DNA of 64,000 nucleotides, taken from contig NC_065539.1 in the NCBI RefSeq assembly GCF_932294415.1, forward strand, positions 49,991,501-50,055,500, given 5' to 3'. Every line of letters starts with the position of its first letter. The first letter of the stretch is position 1. A program made the translations under genes and the position numbers. Positions 34,226 through 46,302 of this stretch are shown here, piece by piece. The notes under the pieces are model-generated. The model worked only from the letters and a program-made list of their open reading frames with translations. It was not told where the DNA came from and made no database searches. This DNA is from Quercus robur. Lineage: Eukaryota > Streptophyta > Magnoliopsida > Fagales > Fagaceae.

Positions 34226-34691
34226 TAGCATTGTCCAACCTACCTGTGGAACTGATCAGGCCAACCTAAAAACCGCCCAATCTAATGCCTATGATGGTCG
34301 GCAGTGGTTTTCGACCCCTAGAAATTGATTCTAGTCGGTCAGTTGGCAGGTTGTTGCATCAAAACCTGATTTCAACCAACCCAATCGATCTCCACCCACC
34401 AAAAGTCATCATTATTCGCAATTTGAGGCATTCTTTAGTCAAATCAATCGAGATATCGTATAGATTCGATGAGATCTCATCAAATTTGGTGGAATTTTGG
34501 CCAAATCCTATAAAATTTTGGCTAAATCTCCTCCTCCCTGACTCTGACCGAGACCGACCTCCACCCGATGCATATCTAACCAGTCTGACTTGACTTGGTC
34601 GGGGGCAAATCTAGAAGTTCTTCACCCAATTTGGTTGAGTCGATTGTAGTTAGGGAACAACTCAGCCTAGACCGACCCATGGACACCTCTA
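34226..34691. mobile_element. hAT-type MITE, exact 8-bp TSD ataatggt
   Basis: Flanked by ataatggt at 34218-34225 and 34692-34699. The ends TAGCATTGTCCAACC and GACCCATGGACACCTCTA are inverted and belong to the TAGGGGTGTCC hAT end-family. The 102-codon open frame inside (34285-34593) is incidental. Confidence 0.9.
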
Positions 34692-34699
34692 ATAATGGT

Positions 34700-34862
34700 A
34701 CGAGGTTATGCAAGTACAGAGCTATGGTGGGACTAAGGGGTGGTGCTCCCTAGTCCGAATAATTTTTAATAAATTATAATTATTATTTATTAAAAGAAAA
34801 ATTTTTAAGAGTTTAGCCCAAAAAAAAAGTATTTGTTCCCCGCCCCCACCCTCCCCCCCCCC

Positions 34863-34896
<34 letters not shown>

Positions 34897-34915
34897 AAAC
34901 CTAATCATTTAAGGA

Positions 34916-34946
<31 letters not shown>

Positions 34947-36466
34947 GTTCAAATTGTAATATCCAATTAAAATAATAAGATTACAAGTAGATTATCCAAA
35001 TTATATAAAATCTTTATTCAAATTCAGTCTTTTTGTTAAATATTTAGTGGTTCTAATGCAATTATATTTAACGCATCTAGCTAAAGAAACTTTATTGTCA
35101 ATTCTAATATGGATATGAGTAATAAAATATTTTCTAAGAAGTTTTAGGTTTTGTCAACCAAGTTCCAAGAATGAACTTTTCACCTAGTGTATTCATAATG
35201 TTCTTGAGTAAAATATTTTATCTTCAACTTATTTTTACTTTTTCTTATTTTCTAGTATGTAAGTTGTTGATCTTTGGGATAGGAAAGAGTGAAATATTAC
35301 ATGACATCTCAATTGAAAAGAAAATTGAGTTTCTTTTTTTTTTTTTTTTTTTTTGAAAGTAAATGGAATGGTAGTTTTCTAAAATGATTCTTGATTGATG
35401 TATTGTTTTGTTATTTGTTAGTCAAATAGTTGTTATATAAGTTAGGCATCTAGTGTCTTCCACAAGTTTCTTAGTATTATGAGAGTTAAATGAAGTTATT
35501 TTTTAGAAATAAAAATTTAAATGTTTAAGAGGTCAAAGGTTTCATTAAAGTAAAAATTATCACATAACACATGATTAAAACTAAAAATATATACTACAGA
35601 TACCAAATAAATGCTTAATTTAAATTTAAAGATAAAAATCTATACTACATATACCAAATAAATGCTCAATTTAAATTTAAGAATTTATATAAACTCATAC
35701 ATCTTTCAATTACTCAATTATATACCATCGTATTCAATCTTATTCTAAAGATAATATATAAACAAAATCTAAGGTCTTAATAATCAAGAAATGAAATTGA
35801 GCTTAGATTTTTTTTTTCGAAATTTTAGTTTAGTTATCTTTTATAATATGGAAAAATATGTACTCATTGTTTCAAGTAAAATATATATCAAATCACATCA
35901 AAAAAAAAAAAAAAGTAAAATATCAAATGCATATATATCTATGTGTGAGAGAGAGAGAGAGAGAGAATTTAGTTTTATACCATGTTCATTTGGGAAAAAA
36001 AATTGCCTTTTGATTTTTATCGTAGTCTTTTTATAAAACATTTAATAGAAATAAAATTTTATTTAAAAGCATATTATTATCTTTTTGTTACACATTTAAC
36101 ATAAAAATTACTAAAAACTATATCTTTTATGCCATATTTAGCAAATAAGCCATTAAAACATTATGGAACACCGAACACCGGACACACAATTTCTACTTGG
36201 TCATAGAGATCAGCCCTCCTAGAAAGGATTTTTTGGGTCCATCCCATGAGTTTATGTGACATCTTTTATTCTTTTTCCCTATTCTTATGAAAACTTGTAA
36301 AAACCGCTAAAGCCTTTTACAAAAAAACAACTAGCTGCCAATTGTGTGAAAGCATGCACCAACTTTTTTTCCCTTTTCCCACATATAAACATGGTTTTTC
36401 CCCTCTGAACCCAAATTCTGAGTGTCCTTCCTTTCATTCTCATGCTCTTTTAATATGATTAATTAA
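34700..36466. other. AT-rich spacer with extreme homopolymers
   Basis: Includes a C-rich run followed directly by about 32 A (34848-34895), a T22 run at 34919-34940, another T run at 35335-35354, and a (GA)n at 35947-35966. No gene. The last 180 bp (about 36290-36400) is a conserved array block shared with 29600. Confidence 0.5.
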
Positions 36467-36779
36467 GGGTCCGTTTGGATACAGCTGAAAACTGAAAACA
36501 GAAACTGAAAACTGAAAAACACTGTAGCAAAATCATTTTTAAATGTGTGAATAGTACCGTGAGACCCATTTTTAATGAAAAAGTTGTTGAAAAGTGAAAT
36601 TTGTGGGTCCGTGAACAATGCACCACGTGCACTAATTTGTTGAAAAAGAGTGAGCAAAGTCAAACTTTGCGGCTACTGTTCATGAACAGTAGCTGTAAGT
36701 CTCACAAACGCGTGCAAAAAAAAAAAAAAAAAACGCCAGACGCAAACGCTGGGTTTTTCAACCCAATCCAAACGTAACC
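36467..36779. mobile_element. Harbinger-type MITE, TSD TAA
   Basis: GGGTCCGTTTGGAT at the left and ATCCAAACGTAACC at the right, with TAA on both sides (36464-36466 and 36780-36782). It has the same interior as the copy at 5470 but in the opposite orientation, so the two can be aligned over about 300 bp. This is the best-preserved member of the family here. Confidence 0.88.
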
Positions 36780-37406
36780 TAAATGTTGTCTTGATAATTT
36801 TTTGTCTATAATTTTTCTTGAAATCATTCATTTCATCTGTATTAACCCTGGTAGGAGTTGATTTTTTTTTTTTTTTTTAATAATTTTATAAGTTGGTGCA
36901 CTGTCAAAACAACAAAAAGGAATATATATATATATATATATATATAATTATTGAGCCATCCATTTCTTGGTGCAAGGCTTAACATCTATACAAAACTCAA
37001 CATCTTTTTGCATCTACCTTGCAGGACTTATATGGGTTTGGGTTTTGGATCATTTAGGTCATCTTGAAGATTGAAGAATTGATGAATTTCATGAGTGAAT
37101 AACATAAACATAAATATATGGGGATATGAATCAGTCCTTTCCTCCTTGGGAGGACCTTCTCATCACCAGTACTCACCGGGCCAATTTCTATTTCCATTCT
37201 TAAAAGGATCTGTTAACTAGGTTGGCAAATCGTACGTGAACAAAACATGTTTTGTAAGTTGTTTTAGTATTTTATTTTAGAAGAAAAGACAGCTACCAGG
37301 TACTGCTATTAATTGCCTTCAATTTGTGACTTCCATACTTTTCGAAGAGGGTAATAAGCTACGTGTGGGTCAAGTAATCAGATTAGGGAGATTTAATCTC
37401 AAGTAT

Positions 37407-38680
37407 CACTACAAAAAAAAGGGGTCTATAGCCGTGTTTCAAAAACGCGGCTATAGGCTAGAGCCGCGTTTACAAACCCAACCCTAAACAACGCAGCAAT
37501 AGGCCTATAGCCGCATTTTTGTAACCGCGGCCAAAGGTCAGACCTATAGTTGCCTTTAGAAACACGGGTATAGGCTGAGACCTATAGCCGCGTTTTTAAA
37601 AAATGCGGCTACAGACCAGTTTTGAGCCGCGTTTATAACTGTGGTTATAGCTTCGGACCTATAGCCGCGTTTTTAAAAACACGGCTATAGGTTTTTTTTT
37701 TTTTAATTCTGGGTGTTTTTTTTCCCCAGAAAATTCAAAATTCAAAAAAAAAATTCAAAATTAAACACAAATCCAAAAAATTCAAAATCAAACACAAACC
37801 CAGAAAATTCAAAATCAAACACAAACCCAGAAAATTCAAAATCAAACACAACATACTCACAATATAAACACACCCAGAAAATTCAAAATTAAACACAACA
37901 TACTCACAATACAAACACACCCAAAAAATTCAAAATACGCGGGCTATCCACTTCATTCAAAATTTTCAGCATCTCCCCCATTTTCTTACTAACTAAACAT
38001 AATAATAATAAAAAAATAGATCTATAGACAAATCAGTGTTCTTGAGATGAAGAAAAATAAAAATAAGAAGAAGAAGTATGTAGCTGCAAAGAAACAAAGA
38101 GAAGAAGGAAAAAAAAAAGTTGTGCTGGAGTGAAGAAGGAAAAAAAAGAAAGAAAAAAAAAAGAAAGAAAGAAGAACTTGGTGTGACTTGCAGAAGAAAG
38201 GAGCAAAAAAAGAAGAAAAAAAAGAAAAAGGAAAAAAAGAAGAAGAAGCAGTAGCTCCAAAGAATCAAAGGAAAAAAAAAAAAGAGTTACCCAAATGTGA
38301 AAAATGAAGAAAAAAAAGAAAGAAAGAAGAAACTGGAGAGTAGTTACGGTGGAGTGAAGAATGAAGAAAGAAGAAAGAAAGAAAGAAAGAGTATAGAAAG
38401 AAAAGATGAAAGTGGGGGTAGGTGGAGATGTAGGTAGGAAAGGGGTGGTAAAAAAAATTTTGGGTGTTACATATAGCTGCGTTTTTGAAAAATGCAGCTA
38501 TAGACCACCATTTCAAAAAAAAAATTATATAGCTGAACCTATAGCCGCATTTTTAAAAACGCAGCTATAGGTTAGCTATAGCCATGTTTATAAAAAACGC
38601 AGCTACAGGTCACCCTTAAAAAAAATTTATTCGACTGGACCTATAATCGCGTTTTTCAAAAACGCGGCTATAAAAAAAGA
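37407..38680 (+). mobile_element. CACTA (En/Spm) element, left end only, with palindromic subterminal repeats
   Basis: Begins CACTACAAAAAAAAGGGG, the canonical CACTA terminus. Both sides of the element carry many CCTATAGCCGCGTTTTT units, often as hairpins with AAAACGCGGCTATAGG (37425-37690 and 38470-38675). These are the subterminal transposase-binding repeats of this superfamily. The matching right terminus (TTTTTGTAGTG) is missing: the last repeat runs into aaaaaaagaggc at about 38680. The middle is an (AAAATCAAACACAAACCCAG)-type repeat (37735-37935) and about 400 bp of almost pure purine GAA-rich sequence (38040-38440). No transposase is present. Confidence 0.8.
37735..37935 (+). repeat. 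Tandem repeat of AAAATTCAAAATCAAACACA units
   Basis: Units of about 27-52 bp combining AGAAAATTCAAAATCAAACA with CAAACCC or CATACTCACAATA recur about seven times. They belong to the interior of the CACTA element. The minus-strand frame is a repeat artefact. Confidence 0.75.
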
Positions 38681-38689
38681 GGCTTTTAT

Positions 38690-39258
38690 ATATATATATA
38701 TATAAAGTTTTTTAACACAATCTTTAGAACCAAACAGAAAATAGCTCATCATTTCTTCTCATTCAAATTCCATATAGCCTAGTTTTATATCTCGAAACTC
38801 AAATTCCCATTAAAAAGATATAGAAGAAGAAGAGAATCATGTTCATAATTTACAAATTTTACCAACTTAAATAATCAAAAAAGAAATAACAAAAAAAAAT
38901 TGGTAGAAAAAAATAACGAAATTTGCAATTTAGCATTTAGGTTTTTGAGTTCTTTAATTAATTGAGCCAGTTTGCAATGTGTGTGTCTATATATATATAA
39001 AGTTCTCCAACACAATCTCTTGAACCAAAAAGAAAATAGCCCATCATTTCTTCTCATTCAAATTCCATATAGCTTGGTTTTATCTCTCAAAACTCAAATG
39101 CCCATTAAAAAGATATAGAAGAAGAAGAGAATCATGTTCATAATTCACAAATTTTGCCAACATAAATAATAATAAAAAATAACAAAAAAAATTGGTAGAA
39201 AAAATAACGAAATTTGCAATTATGTTTTAGAGTTCTTTAATTAATTGAGCCAGTTTTC
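38690..39258 (+). repeat. Tandem duplication, period about 300 bp
   Basis: Copies at about 38690-38985 and 38988-39258 both start with a (TA)n run, then AAAGTTxTxxAACACAATCT and AAATAGCyCATCATTTCTTC, and end ATTAATTGAGCCAGTTT. The second copy has several small deletions. No gene. Confidence 0.88.
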
Positions 39259-39567
39259 ATTTTTCTGGAGGGAGATTCTTTGAAAACACTTTTTAAAACT
39301 AGTTTCTTTGATGGGAATTATGGGGAAAAAAAATCTACGGTTTCTCTTAATGATATGTTGTTTTATCATGTTTTTGGTCCCTAGTGGATTAGGGAGTGCC
39401 AATATTTTTATTATTATTATTATTCTTTTTTTTTTTTTTTTTTGAGAATATGGGGGTGCCAATTTCAAATTGGGGAGTTAGGTACAAATTTATTAGACCC
39501 AAATATTTTATAAATTTTTTCTAGGGAGGTCATGGCCCCATTAAATCTCCTATATTTTTTGTTACAT
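39259..39567. other. Short spacer left of the large Harbinger element
   Basis: No gene. It has a (TTA)n and T20 tract at 39405-39443 followed by GAGAAT, similar to the SINE-tail remnants in this window, but no target duplication was found. Confidence 0.4.
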
Positions 39568-39570
39568 TAA

Positions 39571-41734
39571 GTATGTGTTTGGATCCACGATTTGATCCAC
39601 GTTTTGTGGTTATGTTTGGAAAATGCTGGGACCTAGCACGCTACACGCTGAGGAAATGCAAGCTGAAAGCTGAGGAAACGCAAGTTGAAGAGAGCTGAAA
39701 CGCAAGCAATACGCACCGTTTCATTAATCCAAACGCGTGTTTCAGTACTGTTCATGGACACCAATCTCATAGAGACGCATCGTTTCATTAAAACGGTCAA
39801 GGCTCTTGCGCGTACTATTCATGATAGTTTGTAAGTTATGTGAACAACGGTGCGCTCAACTCTGATGAACACGGTGCGCAGCTCTGTTCATTGCACAAGC
39901 ATTAGTTGGAGAATTTTAAGATCAAAACAGTGCGCAGCTCTCAACGGCTCTTTTCATTCTCTTCTCCTGGGATCTTTTCTCTCAACTACTATGGCAGAAT
40001 TCCTTCAAGGCTCTTCAATGAGAAGTCCGAATCGTCTTTAATGAGCTGCACCTACCCACCAACCACAAAACCATCAAAATAGAGCACACACAGTACAAGC
40101 AAACCCATTACGCAGAACTCTCTGAAATGATCCCCTCTGTTCTTCATCAGTAGCAGCTCACCTTCTCTCTGCTTGGGACATCGTTGCCGCCACTATGGGT
40201 CTCTACATTCACGGGTAAATTGTGTCTAACTTCTCATGCTCTCTGATCTGTTGGTGTATTAATGTATTGTTTTTCATGAGGCTTCATCAATCTGTGGTTT
40301 TTTGTATTCAACGTTTGTGTGTGGTTTTTATGTTCAACGTTTGTGTGTGGTTTTTTACAATTTTCCATGACACTAGTATGTGGGTTTCTTGATCCTTCGT
40401 GTAATACCATTGTGTCTCTTCCTACCTCTGTTGTATTTTGATATATGTGAGTTTACTTTGCATTTTTCATGTGGGCATTCTAACTGAAAAATGATATGCA
40501 CATGAACTGTTTGTTGAAATGTCTCAATGAGTATAGAAGGAAGTTGTAGCAAAAATGATTAAGGAGAAATCAAAGGACTGTGGTAGTAATGATCCGAGAG
40601 CTGACTGGAAAGACCCTAAGGAACTACAAGCTTTTTGTGAGTTCTGTGTTGTTCAAGTCATAGATGGCAAGAGGAAAGGAGGATTTTTGACCAAAACTGG
40701 GGTTGATGCAGTGATTAAGCAGTTGGGTGCCATGGGAAAAGTGGTGACTCACCTGCAGATTAAAAACAAATGGGATTATCTGAAAAAAGGGTGGAGGCAG
40801 TATAACGAGTGTTTTGACAATAACACTGGGTTGGGTTATGATGCTGGAACTGGGATGTTTGAGGCCAGTGATGAGTGGTGGACCCGAAAGATGGCGGTTA
40901 GTTCACTTTACATAATTGTGAAAATCTTTACTGTCTACAACTTTATAATATTGTGTTCTAACTACTGGTTGTCCACATGTAGGCATGTCCCAATGCAAAA
41001 ACCTTTAAAAATAAAGGTTTGCCGAATCGTGACTTCCTAAACATCATGTTTGGAGGCACGGTTGCATCGGGGAAAAATGCATTCTGCACGAGCGGTCAAA
41101 TACCAAAGGAAACCACCGAAGGGTCTGGGGACTCTGTTGATAACACAGACTTTGTTGACCCCTAATGTGAACCCTTTCTGAATGTTGACGCAATGGAGGT
41201 TGAAGGTCCATCATTGTCGAGGGCAGGACCAGCAGTGACTAAGGGGAAAGGCTTGGCAACCAGTGTCCACCTTTTTAAGCCAATTTGCAAGAAATCAAGA
41301 AAAAAGCATTCAGTTGCGCAAGAGATGTCCGACTCTTTGAAGAGCATCTCAGATGTTATTGTTGAGAGTAGAAGTGTAAGTACATGTATGGATATTGCTT
41401 CCACAGCAACTACTCAGGTTAAAGCAATTCTGGATATGGTGTTGAGTCTTCCCGAGGTGCACTCGGGTCATTACCTTCACTTGTTCAGCACCCTCTACTT
41501 CATGGAAAAAGAGTGGGGTAGGCACATGTTTGCTGCACTTGGCGATGACAATGACGTCCAACTGAAGTGGCTAGAAAAAGAGTACCAAAGGCACCCTGAA
41601 TTTCATTTTTAGTGAAGGAAAGGGGATTGTCTTGATAGGAACATGGGCTTGGTGTAGTAATCGGATTTTTAGTGTTGTACCTGTTGCACTATTTTTTTCT
41701 TTTTTTTTATTGGTAGAAACTAAAGCTTACCATG
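39571..41734 (+). repeat. Left long terminal inverted repeat of the Harbinger element
   Basis: Pairs with 47801-49931 on the opposite strand. Landmarks in order: terminus, repeated GCTGAGGAAACGCAAG, GAACACGGTGCGCAGCTCTG, TCTTCTCCTGGGATCTTTTC, the accessory gene, and the AT-rich tail after it. Mismatches to the other arm are scattered with a few small indels, which suggests that the arms have been separate for some time. Confidence 0.9.
40555..41612 (+). pseudogene. Harbinger Myb/SANT-like accessory protein, left-arm copy, one nonsense codon
   Basis: PIF/Harbinger elements encode a second protein with a trihelix-like Myb/SANT domain (Myb_DNA-bind_3) that helps bring the transposase to the nucleus and DNA. 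Exon 1 (40555-40896) shows the domain: RADWKDPKELQAFCEFCVVQ, KTGVDAVIKQLG, LQIKNKWDYLKKGWRQYN and EASDEWWTRKMA. An 86-nt GT-AG intron (40897-40982) is followed by exon 2 (ACPNAKTFKNKGLP, then FLNIMFGGTVASGKNAF). At 41163-41165 a TAA replaces the CAA found in the right-arm copy (VDP-stop-CEP). Downstream the frame stays open to 41612 and ends WLEKEYQRHPEFHF. It would be a 320-residue-class protein but for this single stop. Confidence 0.85.
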
Positions 41735-42316
41735 GGTGTGTATGTAAGATAATTCTCATCATTCCTATGTCAACTTCTTGGTATATTTATATATGTTTTC
41801 CCAATGCCTCTTTTAGCTGACTTTTTTGTATTTTTTATGGTTATGCACTGTTATTTGTGGTAAAATTTGATGATGCTCATTTATGATTGGAAAGAAGAAG
41901 CCATGGGATATATATAATTGTTGAAGCATGTTCTGTGTGCTTTGGTTGTTTTTTGGTTCTGTCAATAAGTCTGCTGCAACATTTTGTTCATTAAGGATGC
42001 CTATTTTTTCTGCCCTTGCTTTGTTTGTGAGATCTTTGAGGTAATTTTCTCAATAAGCTGTTTGGATCCTAAGAAACTGAAAATATGTTTTGTTTTTAGT
42101 TTTTTTTTTTTTTTTGAATCACGTGTTCGATATTTCTCTTAGGTTGATATTACTGGATCTGTATATATCAGGAAAAAGATGTTAATTTTTTATGTATTTG
42201 TATGCGAAATGTTTTAGAGCTTATAGAAAGCTTTGGATGTAGGTAATAAATTTTGATGCTTTAGTTAATATATTGTCTCTCGTTGAAATGAATGTGTTTG
42301 TGCATTGAATATTTGA
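41735..42316. other. Harbinger centre, unrecognised AT-rich segment
   Basis: No domain seen. Sequence composition changes at the arm border (41735), which supports the placement of the inverted-repeat boundary. Confidence 0.5.
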
Positions 42317-42482
42317 ATGCGTGTATGTGGTTCACTACAAGAAGTATTTCAACTGCAGGAGCTAGATACTAAAGAAACGCATGATGTAACTGTCATTCCA
42401 TTGAAAGAATTGCATTTGGATCGCGTACCCAAATTGAAATGTGTATGGAATAAAGACCCCCAAGGAATTTTTAATTTTCCAA
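42317..42482 (+). pseudogene. NLR leucine-rich-repeat fragment captured inside the Harbinger element
   Basis: The frame reads CGSLQEVFQLQELDTKE, then VTVIPLKELHLDRVPKLKCV and WNKDPQGIFNF. This is the pattern of the C-terminal LRRs of CC-NBS-LRR resistance proteins of the At4g27190/RPS2-like group (L..L.L..LPKLKHVWNKDPQG). No NB-ARC domain, start or promoter accompanies it. The similarity fades after NFPIL, and a read-through of 50 unrelated codons follows to 42637. It is most likely a transduplicated gene piece. Whether the neighbouring 42.8-43.9 kb also came from the NLR gene could not be settled. Confidence 0.7.
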
Positions 42483-42639
42483 TCCTTATTGGCTCAGGCC
42501 CCTTATTGTTTGTTCTACAAAAAGGATCATGTAATATTTGGAACTTGCAAACTTTTGTGGTGATGGGGATGACTGTGTGTTATTTGTTCCCTGATTATAT
42601 CAAATTCTTTACTCTCTCTTATCTTGAAGCTGTATGAGT

Positions 42640-45600
42640 GGGTGGGAGGAGCTTACTGGATTCTTCTTTTTGCATTACAGATTGATTAGTTAGAGCAGTT
42701 ATCATTTGCGAAATGACCATTTATATTTCCTTTGTTTTATATGGTATTTTGATATCAGTTCAATTTTGTTGTTTTATAAAATTTATAATAATAAATATGT
42801 TTAGGAAACGGTTGGTGTCTTGTTCTATCACGATCAAGTCTTTGGATCTCCTTTGCAGGCTGAAGTTACCATTTCAAAGCTAACAGAGGAGAGGAGTTCA
42901 AGCATTCAGATATAAGAGCCTAACAAAGAGAAACTTGTAACTTCTTGAACTCCATTCTTTTCTTATAGTTTCTTTTGGTATGCTTAAAGTCGGTGAGTTC
43001 TGCCATAAGCATTGCAATGCTTCTTTTTTCCCCCTCCTAGTGCAACGGGATTTATCAACTTATATGTTCACTATCTGCATATCAGTGAGTATTAAGTTTA
43101 TTAAAAAGTTTTAGGTCCTGCCCCTTTCTGTAGAGACCAGCAGCTCACTTGTCCCCAATTTCTTTTTAGCATCCATGAATTCCTCCTTTGCTTTTCCAAA
43201 AAAAAGAAGAAGGATGGTATAGCTTTGAGTACTTTTAAATTTTTAATAGCACCTCTAAGAAAAATGACTCAGATGAAAGGAAAATATATTTTTGACCCAG
43301 CTGGAGAACTTTTCTTCTAGAACTGCCTTTAATTTATCTTTCTCATGGTGCTGAGTTTGTGATTCTGAGAAACTCATTACTTTGTCTGTGGGAGAAGATC
43401 CTATTATTATGCATACAAGGTTTTTGTATTAGGATGTATAGTGTATCTCTATGAAATATTAACAGATGGCGTGGCTTTGCTAAATGTGAGCTTCATTTGC
43501 AACCACTGTGGTGTGCCTTTTCAAGTAACTAAAGAGCAGGTGGTACCTTTAATTCAAAAACAACAAAAGAGAGAGTCAATATTGTACTGGTCTGTTTCAT
43601 AACATTATATATAGCATAGTATTACATATTAAACTATACAAATTGAACTCCAGGGCTGCGCGTTTGACTGATTGTAGCCATTTATTAGCCAACTTTTTCT
43701 ATGATGTGCAAATGCTTCACTTACCCCCCTTAATGACTATCTTATCGCTTTACTTTGTATTAAACATGCCATTACTTCTTTAATGAGGCATTTGCGTTTT
43801 TCTTTCTCCATATCTTGCAAGCAGAATTGAGCAGAAGAGGACAGATCAGAGGAGACTCTCAAGAGTCGGATTTCCTCTTCTATTTGTTTGTATGGTAGCC
43901 ATCACCAATGTTGTGCTTGGTTACCTTTTAGACCCTCTAACACTTTAGAAAGCATCAACACTATATGATTAATTCCTAGCTAGTTAATTAAAGATATAGG
44001 TATAAGAATCTCTTCCTAATTATAAATTTTCACTTATATTTTAGTCAGTATGTTCTTTCTAGCCAATTTACTCTTAATGGAATATAACTTACATAATAAA
44101 AGTGTGTTGTGTCTGTGAGTATACTAGTTTCTTTTAATTTTCACTCTGGCTACCAAAATTTTATTGAGCGGCTAGGCATGGTTTTTGAATTCATTATCAG
44201 CTCTTTACTCAACACCACCTTTCACTAGCCATAACGAATTGATAGGCCATTGGTTGGGTCAATTTCTATTCAGTTTGAAGTTTGTGCTTCCAAAAACTAG
44301 AAAGGAGCATGAGGCTTATAAATAACGGACACACAGAAACACTTTTAGGAAAAAAAAAAACACTTTTCTAAAGTCAGCAAACAACAACTAGACCAAACTC
44401 AAGCCTTTTCTCTGGCTGTAAACTGTAAGTGATATCAAAACTCAAAACAAAAAGCCTTTATTTTCAAGTTCTGTTATCACTTCTCATGTTTCTTCATCTG
44501 GGTTTCTCTTTATTGGAAATCTCTCTATGCCCTTTCTTGCTTTTATTTTTTTATTTGTTTTTTTCATCTTTCATAAGCATTACAATCTTTCATTTGATTT
44601 ATTTTCTTGCTAAATAATCATATTTTGATAGGTTTAGGGACAAGGAAATGGGGTACATGTGTATTTTCCTTGCTTTTTAAGTGGGAAACACAGACAAGAA
44701 AAAAAGGGGTTTGTGTATTGATTGTGGAAAGTTGGTTGGGGATTTTGGGCATCTGGGTTTTTTCAGAATAGTATAAAAGTTTGATTTTTTAATTTTTTAA
44801 TTTTTTTTGTGGTGGGTTTTGATGAAAGTGAGGGATTTTGTAGGTTTTTAATGAGGGCATAAAGCTTCATGTGGGTTTTTATGTTGGGTTTTTGAGACTG
44901 ATATATAAAATTTTTTGGTTTTTGACTTTCAAATGAGAAAGGGTTTTTGGCCCCCCTTTTTGTTCTGGGTTTTCTAGTGTGGCATTATTGTTGGACAGGG
45001 TTTGTGAAGGTTTTGGTAAATAAAATTAACTTGAGATTAATTTGTAATGTCCTTCCACCATCCAAGTTAATTTCCAAAATATTAGATTAACCTCAAATTC
45101 AGATGCTGGTTAGTGCTCACAGATTTTGTTTTTGTTGTAATTAAGGATATGCACTGCAAATGATTTCATAGTTTAGTATTGATTGCAGAATTTTGATATT
45201 TGGGGTGCAGATTGCAAATGCCCATTTAGATGTAATTGACCCACAATTTCAAAAGTATACCATGCTTTATTTTCCAATAATGCACTCTAAGGCATCAGCT
45301 TGGTTTTCCTTTTCCACTTTAAAAGTCATCTCTGTCTGTTGCTTTGACAATTAAAGCCTGTGAATTTGACACTCAACTTTTGAATGCCTCCACTACTATT
45401 CACTTGCTCTCAGAAACTAGTCACTTTCTTCCCAAAAATTAAAAAAACAATAACATTTCCAAAACAGAACCTATAAAACTACCAAAGAATAACACACTGT
45501 AAAAAAGAACTAATTAACACTTCCAAAGTTGATATATAATTCTTTTAGTATAGTTCCACCTTGTGCTTATGGTTTAGCAGTTTAATCAACTGGTTTTAAT

Positions 45601-45775
45601 GTCTATTATTTGTTCTATAACCAGTGCTTATACTATTTTCTGTTTATTATTTCTTCTTGGTTTTCTAGCATTTGATATCTTAACACTTTCAAGGCTTTGA
45701 ATTTTAAGCTCGACTTCATACAGGTCATTGTTCAATAGCTGTAAAGCAATCTGAAGTTATACAAAACGATGGATT
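42640..45775. other. Harbinger centre, non-coding filler of unknown origin
   Basis: Three kilobases without a recognisable gene. Short exon-like islands bounded by CAG/GT signals occur at about 42860-42915 and 43820-43890 (for example TTGAGCAGAAGAGGACAGAT), possibly more captured host-gene exons. 44430-45000 is rich in TGGGTTTTTG motifs like a plant 5' leader or intron. Confidence 0.4.
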
Positions 45776-45778
45776 TGC

Positions 45779-46302
45779 TAAACGACTCATTTGATTTCCA
45801 GCAGTGAGTTTCTATACTTTCCCCTTTAGATGTGAATCTACAATTTTTAGAAATCTTGGATGAAATAGTGAAAGCATATGCTTAGGATTATTAATTTATT
45901 GGTACCATCATAGTTTGAGCCTAATACTAATATTCAATAAAATGTAACAATTTGTTTTTAGCCTACATATTATAGTATCACATTCGTATTTGTACATGCA
46001 ATTAAAGTCGGTAACATATGCAGGGACGCAGACTTCTACCTAAACGACTCATTTGATTTCCAACAGTGAGTTTCTATACTTTCCCCTCTAGATGTGAATC
46101 TACAATTTTTAGAAATCTTGGATGAAATAGTGAAAGCATATGCTTAGGATTATTAATTTATTGGTATCATCATAGTTTGAGCCTAATACTAATATTCAAT
46201 AAAATGTAACAATTTGTTTTTAGCCTACATATTATAGTATCACATTCGTATTTGTACATGCAATTAAAGTCGGTAACATATGCAAGGACGCAAACTTCTA
46301 CC
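45779..46302 (+). repeat. 262-bp direct duplication at the 5' end of the transposase
   Basis: Two nearly identical units, 45779-46040 and 46041-46302. Each starts TAAACGACTCATTTGATTTC, runs through CAGTGAGTTTCTATAC and ends in ATATGCArGGACGCArACTT before CTACC. A third partial flank precedes the transposase frame. The unit contains what looks like a small exon and an intron donor (CAGTGAGT) and acceptor (ATATGCAG), so the duplication repeats the transposase first exon-intron junction. Confidence 0.9.

Larger units (their letters stand above)
31740..37220. repeat. Tandem array unit B (contains peptide gene copy 2)
   Basis: Matches unit A block by block (see the entry at 23281). Insertions private to this unit are the Harbinger MITEs at 32714 and 36467, the SINE at 33938 and the hAT element at 34226. 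The two solo LTRs and the nested MITEs of unit A are absent here. The insertion histories are therefore mostly independent after duplication. Confidence 0.75.

Noticed and set aside
34285-34593. 102-codon frame considered as a gene
   Set aside because: It lies entirely within a hAT MITE with an exact target duplication.
37735-38516. Minus-strand Phe/Leu/Ser-rich frames resembling membrane proteins
   Set aside because: They are translations of the GAA-rich purine tract and simple repeats inside the CACTA element.
41162-41561. Minus-strand frames antisense to the accessory gene (and their mirror at 47975-48492)
   Set aside because: They are shadows of the plus-strand exon, which has the recognisable domain and conserved frame.
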